Shown in pieces: positions 40,744-50,761 of a stretch of DNA of 64,000 nucleotides; position 1 is the first letter of the stretch; each line of letters begins with the position of its first letter. Source of the DNA: Lysinibacillus pakistanensis (lineage in GTDB: Bacteria; Bacillota; Bacilli; Bacillales_A; Planococcaceae); the NCBI GenBank assembly GCA_001312325.1, contig BBDJ01000001.1, positions 124,001-188,000 on the forward strand. Direction: 5' to 3'. The notes under the pieces are model-generated. The model worked only from the letters and a program-made list of their open reading frames with translations. It made no database searches and was not told the origin of the DNA. A program made the position numbers and the translations under genes.

Positions 40744-42339
40744 TTATAGACCCACTCGTCCCATACCGTTAATAATTTTATCTAATGTTTCATCAACAAC
40801 AGTAATCATACGTGCATTGGCATTATACGCTTGCTGGAAGGTAATCATATTTGTCATTTCTTCATCTAAAGACACTGAGCTCACCGAATCACGATTATTT
40901 GACACAGTTAGACGTTGAGACTCAAAAGTTGCAGCTAGACGTAGAGCTTCTTCACCATCTACACCTATTTTCCCAACAATCCCTTGGTAAAATGATTGCA
41001 TCGTTGCATTTCCAATAGAGGCATATAATTTATGTTGCATATTAGCAAGCTCATAGGCATGCTTACCATCACCTTCTTGAGTAACCCCTGAAGATGCAGC
41101 TAAAAGATTTGGATCATTTTTAATGGCTTCATTAAATTTAATCCCACCTGCACCTGTACCTGCACCTAAAAAGAAAAGTCCCCCATTAGTAGAAGGGGCA
41201 GTTACAACCCCATTAGAATCTTTTTGCTCTAATGTAAAGCCATTTGCATGCAGTTTATTAAATTCATCAATAAAGGCATTTGCTAACTGGTCTAGTTTTT
41301 CTAATGTTTCAGGGTAGTAGCCCTTTATACCACTAGTGCTTTGGTAACCATAGGAATTGATAAGGGAGAGTAATTTTCCTTTTGAAGCTTCAAAATCCTG
41401 TTGTCCAATTGCTGCTTGAGAGCTAGTGACAGTTCCCGCTTCATGATCCTCTAACGATTCAATTCCTGTTAATTGTAATTCTGAAAATACATTGGTAATG
41501 TCATCCCCAGTAACTTTACTTCCATTAGTACCCATTGCAGTAAACTGTGCAAAATCTTTCCCATCTACTAAATTTCTGACAACACCATCAGTACCTTTAA
41601 ACGTTATTTTCAAGCTACCTTCAGCAACCTTAGAAGCGAGACCACCAGAAGGAACACGTTCAATTGAGACAGGTATGTACTCGTTTAATTTATCTACTAA
41701 TACATCACGGACATCATATAAATCATTTGGTACATAGCCATTTGGCTCTACTTCTTGGATTTGTTTATTAACGGCTGCAATTTGCTTTAGAATAGTGTTA
41801 ATTTGTGTTGTAGAGACACCTAGTTCTTTTCCAAGATTACCCTGAATCGTTTTTAATTGTGTATCCATGGTGTTGAAGGACTCTGCTAAATGCTGTGCAC
41901 GACCGATAGCTACTTTACGTGCTGCTGCGTCTGCCGGCTTGTTACCAACATCCTCAAGCCCTTTCCAAAATTGCTCAAATGCCTTGTCTAATCCAAATTC
42001 AGATGGTTCGTTAATAATATCCTCCATTTGAGAAATTGCCTTTGTTCTTGATTCCCAATAGCCAAATTTATTTGTTTCTTGACGATATTGACGATCTATA
42101 AATTCATCACGAATACGTTGAATTGAACCCGTTTCAACCCCTGTTCCAAGATGTCCTGGATAAAATGGTTGATTTAAACCTGCTGTTGGAAATCCTGGAG
42201 TAGCCTGCATATTTACTCGCTGGCGAGAATATCCTAATGAGTTGGCATTAGAAATATTATGTCCAGTTGTATATAAAGCTGTTTGCTGTGTAAATAAACC
42301 ACGTTTACTTGCCTCTAAGCCCATAAATGTTGAGCGCAT
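40744..42339 (-). CDS. flgK: FlgK, hook-associated protein 1
   Basis: First junction protein between hook and filament. 531 residues, frame intact. The N-terminus MRSTFMGLEASKRGLFTQQ and LYTTGHNISNANSLGYSRQR carry the rod/hook signature ANSLGYSRQRV, and the C-terminus ends with VSLDEEMTNMITFQQAYNAN and DEIDKIINGMG-like helix typical of FlgK. ATG at 42337-42339 with GGGAGG upstream. Length is close to the 507 residues of B. subtilis. It is the longest intact gene in the flagellar block. Confidence 0.96.
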   Translation of the reverse strand: MRSTFMGLEASKRGLFTQQTALYTTGHNISNANSLGYSRQRVNMQATPGFPTAGLNQPFYPGHLGTGVETGSIQRIRDEFIDRQYRQETNKFGYWESRTKAISQMEDIINEPSEFGLDKAFEQFWKGLEDVGNKPADAAARKVAIGRAQHLAESFNTMDTQLKTIQGNLGKELGVSTTQINTILKQIAAVNKQIQEVEPNGYVPNDLYDVRDVLVDKLNEYIPVSIERVPSGGLASKVAEGSLKITFKGTDGVVRNLVDGKDFAQFTAMGTNGSKVTGDDITNVFSELQLTGIESLEDHEAGTVTSSQAAIGQQDFEASKGKLLSLINSYGYQSTSGIKGYYPETLEKLDQLANAFIDEFNKLHANGFTLEQKDSNGVVTAPSTNGGLFFLGAGTGAGGIKFNEAIKNDPNLLAASSGVTQEGDGKHAYELANMQHKLYASIGNATMQSFYQGIVGKIGVDGEEALRLAATFESQRLTVSNNRDSVSSVSLDEEMTNMITFQQAYNANARMITVVDETLDKIINGMGRVGL

Positions 42340-42380
42340 TTCTTTTCCTCCCTTTAATAACCTCTATTTTCTTGAACATT

Positions 42381-42885
42381 TTACGCTTGTGAATCAAAAT
42401 ATGATTTTTTGCCCATGGTGTTTTTGCCTCGTATTTCCTTACCTGAGTAGTTAAATTGTTCTGGACGAGGGGGACGTACAGCATCTAATGTAAGATTCAC
42501 AATTTGTAATGATTGAAATACTAATTTTTGATTGAGATCATTTTGCTTTTTCAAGTCATTGATGATGTGCAATAAGCGATTGCGAACTGCTGTTAGTGTG
42601 TCTTTTTCAGTCTGTTGCTCAGCTGCATCGATGACATCTGCGACAGTTGTTTTGTCAGTGGTAGCAAGTCCTTTTGCTCCAAGGTAGTCCGTTACCTGTT
42701 TCTGACGCTGTTGCTCGAGCTTATCGATTGCCGCTACATGGGCTTGCTCGTCCTTGAGCATTTGATCCAGTGCTTCGATATCGCCAACTGTAATGATTTC
42801 CGTTTTTTTTATTAGCTAGTTCTAGCAAGCTTTTATGCATTCTTTCTAGCTTTGTTAATGTAGAGCAAATCGCTTCTATTGACAT
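42381..42885 (-). CDS. flgN: FlgN-like export chaperone for FlgK and FlgL
   Basis: About 167 residues, strongly helical: MSIEAICSTLTKLERMHKSL at the start, LDQMLKDEQAHVAAIDKLEQ, and a C-terminal LVFQSLQIVNLTLDAVRPPR, a FlgN-type C-terminal helix. ATG at 42883-42885 after GGAAAGGG. The frame is broken near 42810 at a T8 run; seven restore it. It lies between flgM and flgK as in B. subtilis. Confidence 0.85.
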
Positions 42886-42912
42886 ATTGCTAAACACCCT
42901 TTCCGTTATTCC

Positions 42913-43173
42913 CTAGAAACGATAGTATTTCAACATATCTTCTGCAACCTGACGAGCATTGACTTTATATTCGCCTGAAGCAATATCTTCCTTTAATTGC
43001 TGAACGCGTTCAGCACGCTCAGTACTGTATGTTGTAATCCCTTGCATATTCTGTGCAGCCTTTGAAATTTCGATTTTATCCGCAAAGGATGCCTTATTAT
43101 CGCCTGATTTTACATTGCGGACTTGATTTTTATAGGCGTTTACAGCATTGATGCCATAAGATGTAATTTTCAT
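42913..43173 (-). CDS. flgM: FlgM, anti-sigma-D factor
   Basis: Holds sigma-D inactive until the hook-basal body is complete. 86 residues, frame intact. The N-terminus MKITSYGINAVNAYKNQ is followed by KIEISKAAQNMQGI, and the C-terminal binding helix ERVQQLKEDIASGEYKVNAR fits the family. ATG at 43171-43173 with GGGAGGG upstream. A sigma-D promoter can be seen at 43212-43238, so FlgM is expected to be part of its own feedback loop. Confidence 0.94.
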   Translation of the reverse strand: MKITSYGINAVNAYKNQVRNVKSGDNKASFADKIEISKAAQNMQGITTYSTERAERVQQLKEDIASGEYKVNARQVAEDMLKYYRF

Positions 43174-43211
43174 TTTTTTTCCCTCCCATCTAAAAAGCTT
43201 ATCTTCCTATT

Positions 43212-43238
43212 ATTTCGGATTGTCTTGCATAATGTTAA
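43212..43238 (-). promoter_or_regulatory. Sigma-D type promoter before flgM
   Basis: The minus strand reads TTAA, 15 bases, then TCCGAAAT, similar to TAAA-N15-GCCGATAT. It is about 40 bases from the flgM start. Weaker than the hag and flaG promoters. Confidence 0.5.
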
Positions 43239-43251
43239 GTTTTCAAACATA

Positions 43252-43291
43252 AAAAAAAGTGTGCTAATTTTGTTTAAAATTAACACACTTT
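43252..43291 (-). terminator. Rho-independent terminator after yvyF
   Basis: AAGTGTGCTAATTTT pairs with AAAATTAACACACTT with one mismatch, followed by eight T on the minus strand. It lies just past the yvyF stop and upstream of flgM's promoter. Confidence 0.85.
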
Positions 43292-43297
43292 CCACCT

Positions 43298-43712
43298 TTA
43301 TCGTTTTCGTTCAGAATGATAAGTGACACTTTCACGTTTTTCTACACTATCACGGAATTCCTTAGCTGCCTCAAACGTTCGAAGCTCTGACTTCAGTTCA
43401 TCCTGACATTTCGAACAAAGCTTACCTTTTGTTGTGAGGTGACCACAATTATCACATGGGTAGCCTAGGTTAGGAAACATTGCAGGCTGTAAACGACCTT
43501 TGCGCACCCATTTATATAGTAGCTCTTCCTCGGCTCCAGTTGCCTCTACTATACGTTCCACTGTTGCAGCACGGTTCTCACGTTTACGTAAAAAGCGATA
43601 AACGATTTGATAAAGCTCTTCTTCAGATTGAGCACACTTATGACATACTTCTCTAACACCTATATAATTAAAAAAATTCATTACACTTTGGACAATTACG
43701 AACCTCTGCCAT
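43298..43712 (-). CDS. yvyF: YvyF-type flagellar operon protein
   Basis: About 138 residues. N-terminal zinc-binding cysteines (VRNCPKCNEFFNYI, REVCHKCAQ) and a second set (YPCDNCGHL, GKLCSKCQ) flank a helix-turn-helix-like part (ATVERIVEATGAEEELLYKWV). This is the TIGR03826 family found in Bacillus flagellar operons. ATG at 43710-43712 after GAGGAAGAG. The frame is broken near 43674 at a T7 run on the coding strand; six restore EFFNYIGV. The function is unproven. It lies between comFC and flgM as in B. subtilis. Confidence 0.85.
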
Positions 43713-43795
43713 CTACTCTTCCTCCTCTGTATAAATAACAGTTATCTGCGATTCTTCTATACTCGTTATCTATTATACATGATGCATTAGCATTT

Positions 43796-44387
43796 TCATC
43801 CATTAATTAATGTGAAGCATTGAACACTTTTGGCACCAGCATTTACTAAAATCTCAGTTGCATGTTGTAAAGTAGTTCCAGTAGTTTTTATATCGTCAAA
43901 AAGGAGATAATCTTTATTCTCTACGTAAGCCCCTTCTTTTAGACAAAATAGCGGGGCCACCTGCATGCGTTCCTCTCTATTTTTGGCACTTTGCGTTTCA
44001 GTTGTCGTTTTTTTCTAATAGTTGACTATACGGGATATTTGCAGCTTTTAATAGCTCTTCCATATGCGAAAAGGTGCGCTCTTTTTGTTTGAGAGGGTGC
44101 ATAGGAATTGGAATAATAGTAGCTTTTTCATGTTTGAAGCGATCATAAAGCTCTTGTCGAAATACTTTTGCCAGTGCGACATCCTGAAGGAATTTATACT
44201 GATGTAAATATTCCTTCATAGCATTATTATATTGATAAAGAGCCGTTGCTGATTGGGAATTTTCAAAGCGTGCTGAGCATTTTTCACATATAGTTGGTTG
44301 AAATCGTTTGGTTAATAGAGCTGTCCATGAGATTGGATCCTTTAATAGCTGTGCACATAATAAGCAGTGTGTATCTATTTTATTCAT
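43796..44387 (-). CDS. comFC: ComFC, phosphoribosyltransferase-like competence protein
   Basis: About 197 residues. Zinc-finger N-terminus (HCLLCAQLL, PTICEKCSARF) and a PRT domain with IIPIPMHPLKQKERTF and the pyrophosphate-binding DYLLFDDIKTTGTTLQHATE. Needed for transformation in B. subtilis. ATG at 44385-44387 overlaps the comFA stop (ATGA). The frame is broken near 44010 at a T7 run; six restore LLEKTTTETQSAKN. Confidence 0.9.
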
Positions 44388-45754
44388 TGAGGAAAGCCTT
44401 CCTTATTATAAGCCAGAATTTTCGTTCGTGCATCATCCATTTCAACCGTAATACCATGATGAAAAAAATACAATATCACCCTCTGCAAATTCAGCGTGAC
44501 GTCCAACTCGTCCAGCTATTTGTATAAGTGCGCTAGAATTAAAGATGGCGGATTCAGCCCCAACGACCGCCACCTGCACATTCTTTATCGTAATTCCTCG
44601 CTCAAGAATAGTGGTTGTCAACAATCCTCTAACTTCTTCATTACGCAGCTTAAGAACCTTTTCTTTACGATCAGGATCATCAGCATGGACTGTAGTAATG
44701 CTGGCATCTAACGCCTGAAAAAGTGATGCAGCTACTTTCATTAACTCTACCTTTGGAAAGAATATTAGAAAGGGCTCATTTTGTACAAAACGCTCTTCAG
44801 TCCATTGTTTTAGTTTGTCTGGGATTTTTCCTCTTTTAAAGCATTTTTCATAGTTCCATAAAGAACAAAAACTTGGAACAGGCAATGGATAATTATGATA
44901 ACGTTTTGGGATAAAGGAGTAACTGTTATTTCGATACTGATGAAGTAGCTTTTGAGAAGGTGTTGCAGTGACAAATACTATTGGGGCATCTTTCTTTTTT
45001 TGCTTTTTTTTACAGCTCTTTGTAAGGTTTCATCAAATGTATATGGAAAAGCATCTGCCTCATCAACAATCATCACGTCAAACGCTTGCTCAAAGCGATA
45101 AAGCTGATGAGTAGTTGCTAGCACAAGCTGCGCATAGCCTTGCTGCTTTGGTGCTCCACCATATAAAGCATGGATAATTGTGCTAGGGAAAGCCGTTTGA
45201 AAGCGAGGAAATAATTCTAGTACTACATCAGTCCGAGGTGTTGCAATGCATACACGCAGGCCTCGCTCTAATGCATAATGAACTGATGGGAAAAGTAGCT
45301 CTGTTTTTCCTGCACCACATACCGCCGCTAACAGATGAGAGCGCTTTGCTTTTATGCTTTCTAGTATTTCATTTGCTGCTTGCTGTTGAAGCACTGTAAA
45401 TTGGCCAGCCCATTTCAGTGAGTGCTTTCTTGATTTAATTGCACGAGGTCCTATCCAGATAAGTAACTCTGTACAGCTACTTACCCTTCCCATTTGAAGA
45501 CAATGTCTACAATAAATACACGATTGCTCGCATTTTGAGCAATCAAACATAGTAAATTGCCAGGGGTTTTGATTATGACAACGATTGCATTTTAAATGTG
45601 GCTCTTTTTGGATTCCCTCTATTATATGGAAGTAATTGCATTCAATGACCCTATCGATATGATCTTTTGGAAACGGTGAATGCTCCTTAAGCCAAATACG
45701 TCCTTCATGAAAATCCCTCAATGCAGGTGGTAATATCCAACCTCTATATTTCAT
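44384..45754 (-). CDS. comFA: ComFA, DNA-uptake ATPase/helicase
   Basis: Membrane-associated DEAD-box motor that pulls transforming DNA. About 457 residues. A four-cysteine zinc region (CNRCHNQNPW, CSKCEQSCIYCRHC) precedes Walker A (AAVCGAGKTELLF), the DEAD box as VDEADAFPYTF, then VTATPSQKL and the C-terminal ITIKNVQVAVVGAESAIF and QIAGRVGRHAEF. ATG at 45752-45754 after AAAGGAGC. Frame breaks at T runs near 45003, 44992 and 44463. It lies only 24 bases from a dispersed repeat (45778-46018), so its promoter must be inside or across that repeat. Confidence 0.93.
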
Positions 45755-45777
45755 TTTTTTGCTCCTTTCGATACGAA

Positions 45778-46018
45778 ATCAATTTCGCCTTGGCGTAATT
45801 GCGTCCGGATTTTGAATTGTGCCTAGGCCTGCACGATGCAGGTCAGTTAGCCGTTTTCGCAGGATGCGAAGATTTTAGGGTAACATCCTTTTGTTCATTC
45901 CTTTGAAAATCCGTGACATCCGCCGGATGCTTTATCTTCGCCCACTGAAAAGAAACCAAAACCGCATTCATCTCTCCACTGTAGAGATGTGGATCTTCTG
46001 CTGAATGAAGATAAAAAA
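45778..46018. repeat. Dispersed intergenic repeat, full copy 2
   Basis: Three conserved blocks shared with 61586-61779: block 1 (ATCAATTTCGCCTTGGCGTA, then TTGCGTCCGGATTTTGAATT), block 2 (TTCATTCCTTTGAAAATCCG, then TGACATCCGCCGGA and CTTTATCTTC) and block 3 (CACTGAAAAGAAA, ACCGCATTCATCTC, CTGCTGAATGAAGATAAA). CGGATTTT and AAAATCCG pair, and TTTATCTTC with GAAGATAAA, so the element is strongly foldable. Copy 2 has about 60 extra bases between blocks 1 and 2, with GCCTGCACGATGCAGGT inside. No coding frame. Confidence 0.85.
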
Positions 46019-46051
46019 ACAGCCCCTACAAATATTATGTAGAGACTGTCT
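46013..46051 (-). terminator. Rho-independent terminator after degV
   Basis: ACAGCCCCTACA pairs with TGTAGAGACTGT with one mismatch, with a T7 run on the minus strand formed by the end of the repeat element. Confidence 0.8.
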
Positions 46052-46054
46052 TAT

Positions 46055-46904
46055 CTAAGTTATTTTTTTGGTCCAACCAAGTCCCATAGAGCCCTCACCT
46101 AAGTGCGTACCAATAACAGGACCGAAATAGCTTAATGTAAAGTTCACGTTTGGGTAGGTTGACGCTAATTGCGCTAGCCATTCTTCTGCCTCGCGTTGGC
46201 AATTACCATGAATCACAACCGCATCCATCGCTTGATATTTTCTCGCATCTTCGGCTAACAAATCCTCTGCACGTTTTAATGCCTTTTTACGTGTGCGAAT
46301 TTTTTTCAAAAGGGACAATAACCTTGTCTACAAAATGCAGAACAGGCTTTACTTGCAATAAGCCCCCAATTAATGCTGCCGCCGAAGATAAACGTCCCCC
46401 ACGCTGTAAGTGAGCTAAGTCATCTACAATGAAGTAAGCACGAGTATACTGCTTCATGTCCGCCAATGTAGCAAGTATTTCTTTTGCTGAAAAACCCTGT
46501 GCTGCCATTTCAGCTGCTCGTAATACATAAAAGCCTTGTACGGCACAGGATATTTCACTATCAAAAGTATAAACATCAATGCCTTCCACCATCTCTCCAG
46601 CTTGAACTGCACCTTGATAGGTCCCGCTAATGCCACTCGATAAATGAATAGATATAACCGCATCATAATCTTTTGCAAGCTCTTCAAAGAGAGTGGCAAA
46701 CTCTCCAATTGGGGGCTGTGTTGTTTTAGGGAATTCTTTCGCCCCACGCACCTTATCATAAAACTCAGATGCTGTGATATCTACTTCCTCAGCAAATAAT
46801 TGTCCTGAGATATTTACACTTAACGGAATCATATGAATGTTTAAGCGTGCTCGTTCTTCAGGTGTAATATATGCCGTACTATCTGTTACGATTGCCGTCC
46901 TCAT
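46055..46904 (-). CDS. DegV-family fatty-acid binding protein
   Basis: About 281 residues of the DegV family, which bind fatty acids and, as FakB-type proteins, present them to a kinase. MRTAIVTDSTAYITPEE at the N-terminus, PKTTQPPIGEFATLFEEL, SIHLSSGISGTYQGAV and LAHLQRGGRLSSAAALIGG (fatty-acid pocket) are typical; the C-terminus ends SYFGPVIGTHLGEGSMGLGW. ATG at 46902-46904 after GGAGAGTGG. The frame is broken near 46306 and at the last codons (A7 near 46063; six give GWTKK and stop). Its place between comFA and degU matches B. subtilis degV/yviA. Confidence 0.9.
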
Positions 46905-46943
46905 CCATGTCCACTCTCCTATTCTTCATAGTTTACAATAAAA

Positions 46944-47070
46944 AGAAATGAATGTGAAATGAATTACGGTCATACGTAAACTCGTCCGATTTCGAATAGG
47001 AAGCAAGATTTACTTTCCGTTATTCTAGATTTTTGCTAGAGGACTAGCATCCATTTCACATTCATTTTCT
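46944..47070. repeat. Inverted-repeat element (possible MITE or structured RNA)
   Basis: AGAAATGAATGTGAAATG at 46944-46961 is repeated in inverted form at 47052-47070 with a single inserted base; about 90 bases lie between. The whole piece is 127 bases with no coding frame. A miniature transposable element with terminal inverted repeats, or a long RNA hairpin, would look like this. No clear target-site duplication is visible. Confidence 0.5.
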
Positions 47071-47094
47071 ATGTATAGTCAGATTCTTACCTTA

Positions 47095-47152
47095 GAGGAT
47101 ATCTTCATTCGGTTCTTTCTTTGTAGAATAAAAATAAATGAAGATATTCCTC
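47095..47152 (-). other. Long hairpin after the lipoprotein gene
   Basis: GAGGATATCTTCATT pairs with AATGAAGATATTCCTC with one bulge, loop about 27 bases. There is no T run on the minus strand, so termination is uncertain. Confidence 0.4.
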
Positions 47153-47156
47153 CTCG

Positions 47157-47702
47157 CTATTTTCCTGTAGTTGATTTCGTGTCATCTCCGATATAAAAGA
47201 TACTCGTTACCTTCCAGTGATTATCTTCTTTAACAAAGACCGTTACCTGACGACCCGCACTTTCATGTTCTATATTTGTTTCAACTTGTAAGGAATGCAT
47301 CCTTATATTAGCAAAAACCTGTGCTTCTCCATCGCCATATTTTGCAATTGTAACATTTTCAACATCACGAGTAATATCAAATTGGTCGAATGCCTCAGTT
47401 ACGTAAGCCTCTTCTTCATCATATTTAAAGCCCTTTGGATTTTTCGATATTGTTTGCATATAACGTTCGATTTCTTCTGCATTTAAAGCAGCAATATATT
47501 CATCGAATGCCCCTAAAATGGCTTTTTCTTCTTCTGCTGGCACATTTGTAGCTTTCTCTACATTTTCACCCATCATTTCAAAACCAACAGTTCCATCCTC
47601 TATAACTTTTGCGCGTTCTTCCGCACTCATATCTTCATTTTTATTACCACAGGCAGTTAGTATCAATAAGGTAAAAACTGCTAGTATACTTTTCTTTAAC
47701 AT
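47157..47702 (-). CDS. Lipoprotein with NTF2/SnoaL-like domain
   Basis: 181 residues, frame intact. MLKKSILAVFTLLILTACGN is a lipoprotein signal peptide with the lipobox LTAC; the cysteine would be residue 18 or so and anchor it to the outside of the membrane. The rest (AILGAFDEYIAALNAEEIER, FANIRMHSLQVETN, TVFVKEDNHWKVTSIFYIGD) fits a small alpha+beta cone fold. ATG at 47700-47702 after GGGAGG. Monocistronic, facing degU. The function is unknown. Confidence 0.75.
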   Translation of the reverse strand: MLKKSILAVFTLLILTACGNKNEDMSAEERAKVIEDGTVGFEMMGENVEKATNVPAEEEKAILGAFDEYIAALNAEEIERYMQTISKNPKGFKYDEEEAYVTEAFDQFDITRDVENVTIAKYGDGEAQVFANIRMHSLQVETNIEHESAGRQVTVFVKEDNHWKVTSIFYIGDDTKSTTGK

Positions 47703-47877
47703 CCAAAAACCTCCCGCGCATATTGTAGCATATAAATGCTGTCGTAGGAATTTTGTTGTGTATTTTCAACATTTAGGTGCTACATCTTTCATATGACGCT
47801 TATAATTTTAAAATGTTGCACCATTTAAATGTTCTCTTCAATTCCGCTTTTCATCAAGGAATCCATACCATAAATAA

Positions 47878-47937
47878 AAAAACTGCTTTAAAAATTACTA
47901 AATACTTAAGTAATTTTTTAAAACAGCTTTTATAGTA
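47878..47937 (-). terminator. Rho-independent terminator after degU
   Basis: AAACTGCTTTAAAAATTACT pairs with AGTAATTTTTTAAAACAGC over a long AU-rich stem, with an A7 run that becomes T7 on the minus strand. It is about 12 bases from the degU stop. Confidence 0.75.
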
Positions 47938-47948
47938 ATGCTATACAA

Positions 47949-48623
47949 TTATCGTACTTCTACCCAGCCGTTTTTAATGGCAGTAACAACAGCTTGTGTA
48001 CGGTCGTTGACATTCATTTTTTGTAATATGCTAGAAACATGGTTTTTAACAGTTTTTTCAGAGATAAACAGTGTTTCACCAATTGTACGGTTTGATTGAC
48101 CATCCGTTAATAACTGTAATACTTCACACTCACGTTTTGTTAATAAATGGAATGGACGGCGAATTTCTGCTTGATGGAAGTTTCCTTTATTTTCATGCTC
48201 AGAAAGGCGTCGGAATTCTGCTACTAAATTTTTAGTAACTTTCGGATGTAAATAAGATCCACCGTTTGCTACTACCTTAATTGCCTCAACGATTTCATCC
48301 GCATCCATCTCTTTTAGCATATAGCCAAGAGCACCTGATTTAAGTGCATGTGTTACATAAGTTTCATCATCATGGATAGAAAGCATAATTACCTTTGCAT
48401 CAGGGAATTCATTAATTAACTCCGCTGTAGCCTCTACTCCATTTTTGCCTGGCATATTAATATCCATTAGTACAACATCTGGTTGGTTATCAGCGTATAA
48501 GGATACCACATCCGTGCCATCATCACCTTCTGCTACTACATCAAACGTATCTTCAAAATCTAAAATACGTTTTACTCCTTCACGGAATAGCTGGTGATCG
48601 TCTACAATAATAATCTTCGTCAT
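47949..48623 (-). CDS. degU: DegU, response regulator
   Basis: Controls competence, degradative enzymes, motility and biofilm in Bacillus. 224 residues, frame intact. The receiver domain ([20 protein letters not shown]) has the phospho-acceptor aspartate in [13 protein letters not shown] at about position 56; the LuxR-type HTH is [18 protein letters not shown] and [20 protein letters not shown] at 48621-48623. It follows degS with 36 bases between. Confidence 0.96.
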   Translation of the reverse strand: MTKIIIVDDHQLFREGVKRILDFEDTFDVVAEGDDGTDVVSLYADNQPDVVLMDINMPGKNGVEATAELINEFPDAKVIMLSIHDDETYVTHALKSGALGYMLKEMDADEIVEAIKVVANGGSYLHPKVTKNLVAEFRRLSEHENKGNFHQAEIRRPFHLLTKRECEVLQLLTDGQSNRTIGETLFISEKTVKNHVSSILQKMNVNDRTQAVVTAIKNGWVEVR

Positions 48624-48659
48624 TTGTCTTTACCCCCTAGATTTCTACAACAATTACTT

Positions 48660-49811
48660 TTATTCGACTTCTAACGGAATTTTAAATAGTACCGTAGTGC
48701 CGCGGTTTATTTCACTTTTAATTGAGATTGTACCATCCAGTATTTCGATACGCTCCCGCATTCCTAAAATCCCAAATGAATGGTCTTTCACTACTTGTGG
48801 GTCAAACCCTATACCATCATCCTTGACGACAATATTTACGGCATTTCTCAGCCACTCAAGTTTCACCCAAATATCCTTACATTTTCCGTGTTTCATGGCA
48901 TTAGTGACACATTCCTGCACTAATCGGAAAATAGAGACTTCATAATTAGAAGGTATACGCTTTTCAGTGCTGCTCGATTGGAAATGAATCTCAACACCAG
49001 GATTGTATTCTGTCACTGTCGATAAATACTTTTTTTAATGTCGGAACAATTCCTAAATCATCAAGTGCCATTGGTCTTAAATCATAGATGATACGTCGTA
49101 CCTCGGATAATGCATTACGCACGGTTTTCTTTAAATCAGCAATTTCAGCCAAAGCATATTCAATACCCTTTTCACGGTATGTTCTTTCAATTAAATCCGT
49201 ACGCATTAATACATTTGCTAGCATTTGAGCAGGTCCATCATGAATTTCCCTCGATAAACGTTTTCGCTCTTCTTCCTGTGCAGCGATAATACGTATACCA
49301 AAATCTTGCTTCATCTTTGCTTGCTCAAGTGCCCGTCCAACATTTTTTTAAATCTGACGTTAAGTAATTCAAAACGACATTTACTTGATTGACAATATGA
49401 TCTGCACGTTCTATCGTATCGAGTAAACCTCTTAATCTTCTCTCGAGATCATCTCTTTTATCACGTAGCTGCTTTTCTTGTGTTCTAATAACGGAGAGCT
49501 TTACTTGAAAATCATGCGCAGTTTCATATGCATCTCTAACTTGTTCTTCGGTATAATTATCAAAAGCTTTACTTACTAAAACAAGTCTTTGCTTTGCAAG
49601 CTGTGTACTTTTTTTCTAAAGCATCGCCTTCTTCAATGACAATTGAAATTTGTTTTCTAACAATTTCTAGCTCTTTTTGCATATCTTCAAAGCTTCTTCG
49701 GCTTTGTTCACTTATAATAAAGATATCATCTTTAGAGCTCATGATTGTTTCTAACATTCGATTAAATACGTCATCAAGCGACTTTAAATCGAAGGTATCA
49801 TTTGAAAACAT
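48660..49811 (-). CDS. degS: DegS, cytoplasmic sensor histidine kinase
   Basis: Phosphorylates DegU. About 382 residues. The N-terminal sensor is coiled-coil-rich (FDLKSLDDVFNRMLETIM, DMQKELEIVRKQISIVIEEG), the HisKA_3 dimerisation motif has the active histidine in RLSREIHDGPAQMLANV, and the ATPase has ECVTNAMKHGK, DDGIGFD and FGILGMRERIEIL. No membrane segment, in line with DegS. ATG at 49809-49811 with GGGGAG. Frame breaks at T runs near 49612, 49347 and 49030. Confidence 0.94.
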
Positions 49812-49976
49812 AGTGTACTCCCCAGTCTAATGTCTTATGATTACTTACTATTCTAATAGACCAATTTCATATATTCTACAGTCTACACCTATTATAGCAT
49901 CACAATGATAAAAATTAATGCTTTTTCTTCATGAAAATTATAGAATAAAACCCTAGATTAAAGGAGAATGTCACAT

Positions 49977-50613
49977 ATGAGAGAAAATTATTTAACTGTA
50001 AAAGGTTATGGAGAAAGCGAAATTGTAATTTCTAAATCACGCTTCCTTACTTATATAGAACGTGCAGAAACGGAAGAGGATGCAATTTCTTTTATTGATA
50101 GCATAAAAAAAATTGCACCATAATGCGACACATAATTGCTCTGCTTATCTAATTGGTGAGCATGATCATATTCAAAAAGCGAATGATGACGGGGAACCTA
50201 GTGGTACAGCTGGCGTCCCTATGTTAGAGGTCCTAAAGAAACAGGGCTTAAAGGATACAGTCGTTGTGGTTACACGTTACTTTGGAGGCATAAAACTTGG
50301 TGGTGGCGGTCTTATCCGTGCATACGGAAAAGCAACTACAGAAGGATTACTTGCGGCACAGGTCGTTGAGCGCAAACTTCATCATTTTATGAAAATCGCC
50401 ATTGACTACACTTGGCTAGGTAAAGTAGAAAACGAAATTCGAGGTTCTTCGTATACGTTAGAAGAAATTCGATATTTGGAAGGCGTAGAAATTGTTGTAT
50501 CTGTGCTAAAAGAAGAGGAAGAACAGTTCCGAAACTGGCTAACAGAAATGACAAATGGGCAGGCGAAAATTTCTTTTGAAGAAGCTCGATTTATCGAATT
50601 TGTTGTGAAATAA
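49977..50613 (+). CDS. yvyE: YvyE, YigZ/IMPACT-family protein
   Basis: Conserved protein of about 211 residues with an IMPACT N-terminal domain (SRFLTYIERAETEEDAISFI, HNCSAYLIGE, DDGEPSGTAGVPMLEVL, VTRYFGGIKLGGGGLIRAY) and a C-terminal DUF1949-like domain. Homologues have been linked to translation control and thiol proteolysis; the exact role is unsettled. ATG at 49977 after AAAGGAGAATG. The frame is broken at an A8 run near 50110; seven A give IKKLHHNATHNC. It diverges from degS as in B. subtilis. Confidence 0.9.
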
Positions 50614-50761
50614 ATAGTTTTAATTGTCGAAAGCTTAATATCCATAGTATAATTTTAATATTGAGCTATTTTATCAATCACACATTCTTTTAGGTTCTTT
50701 GATAAAAAAACTAGTTTCATCGCTCTATTATTCCCAAAATTCAGAGGAGAATATACTAAAT

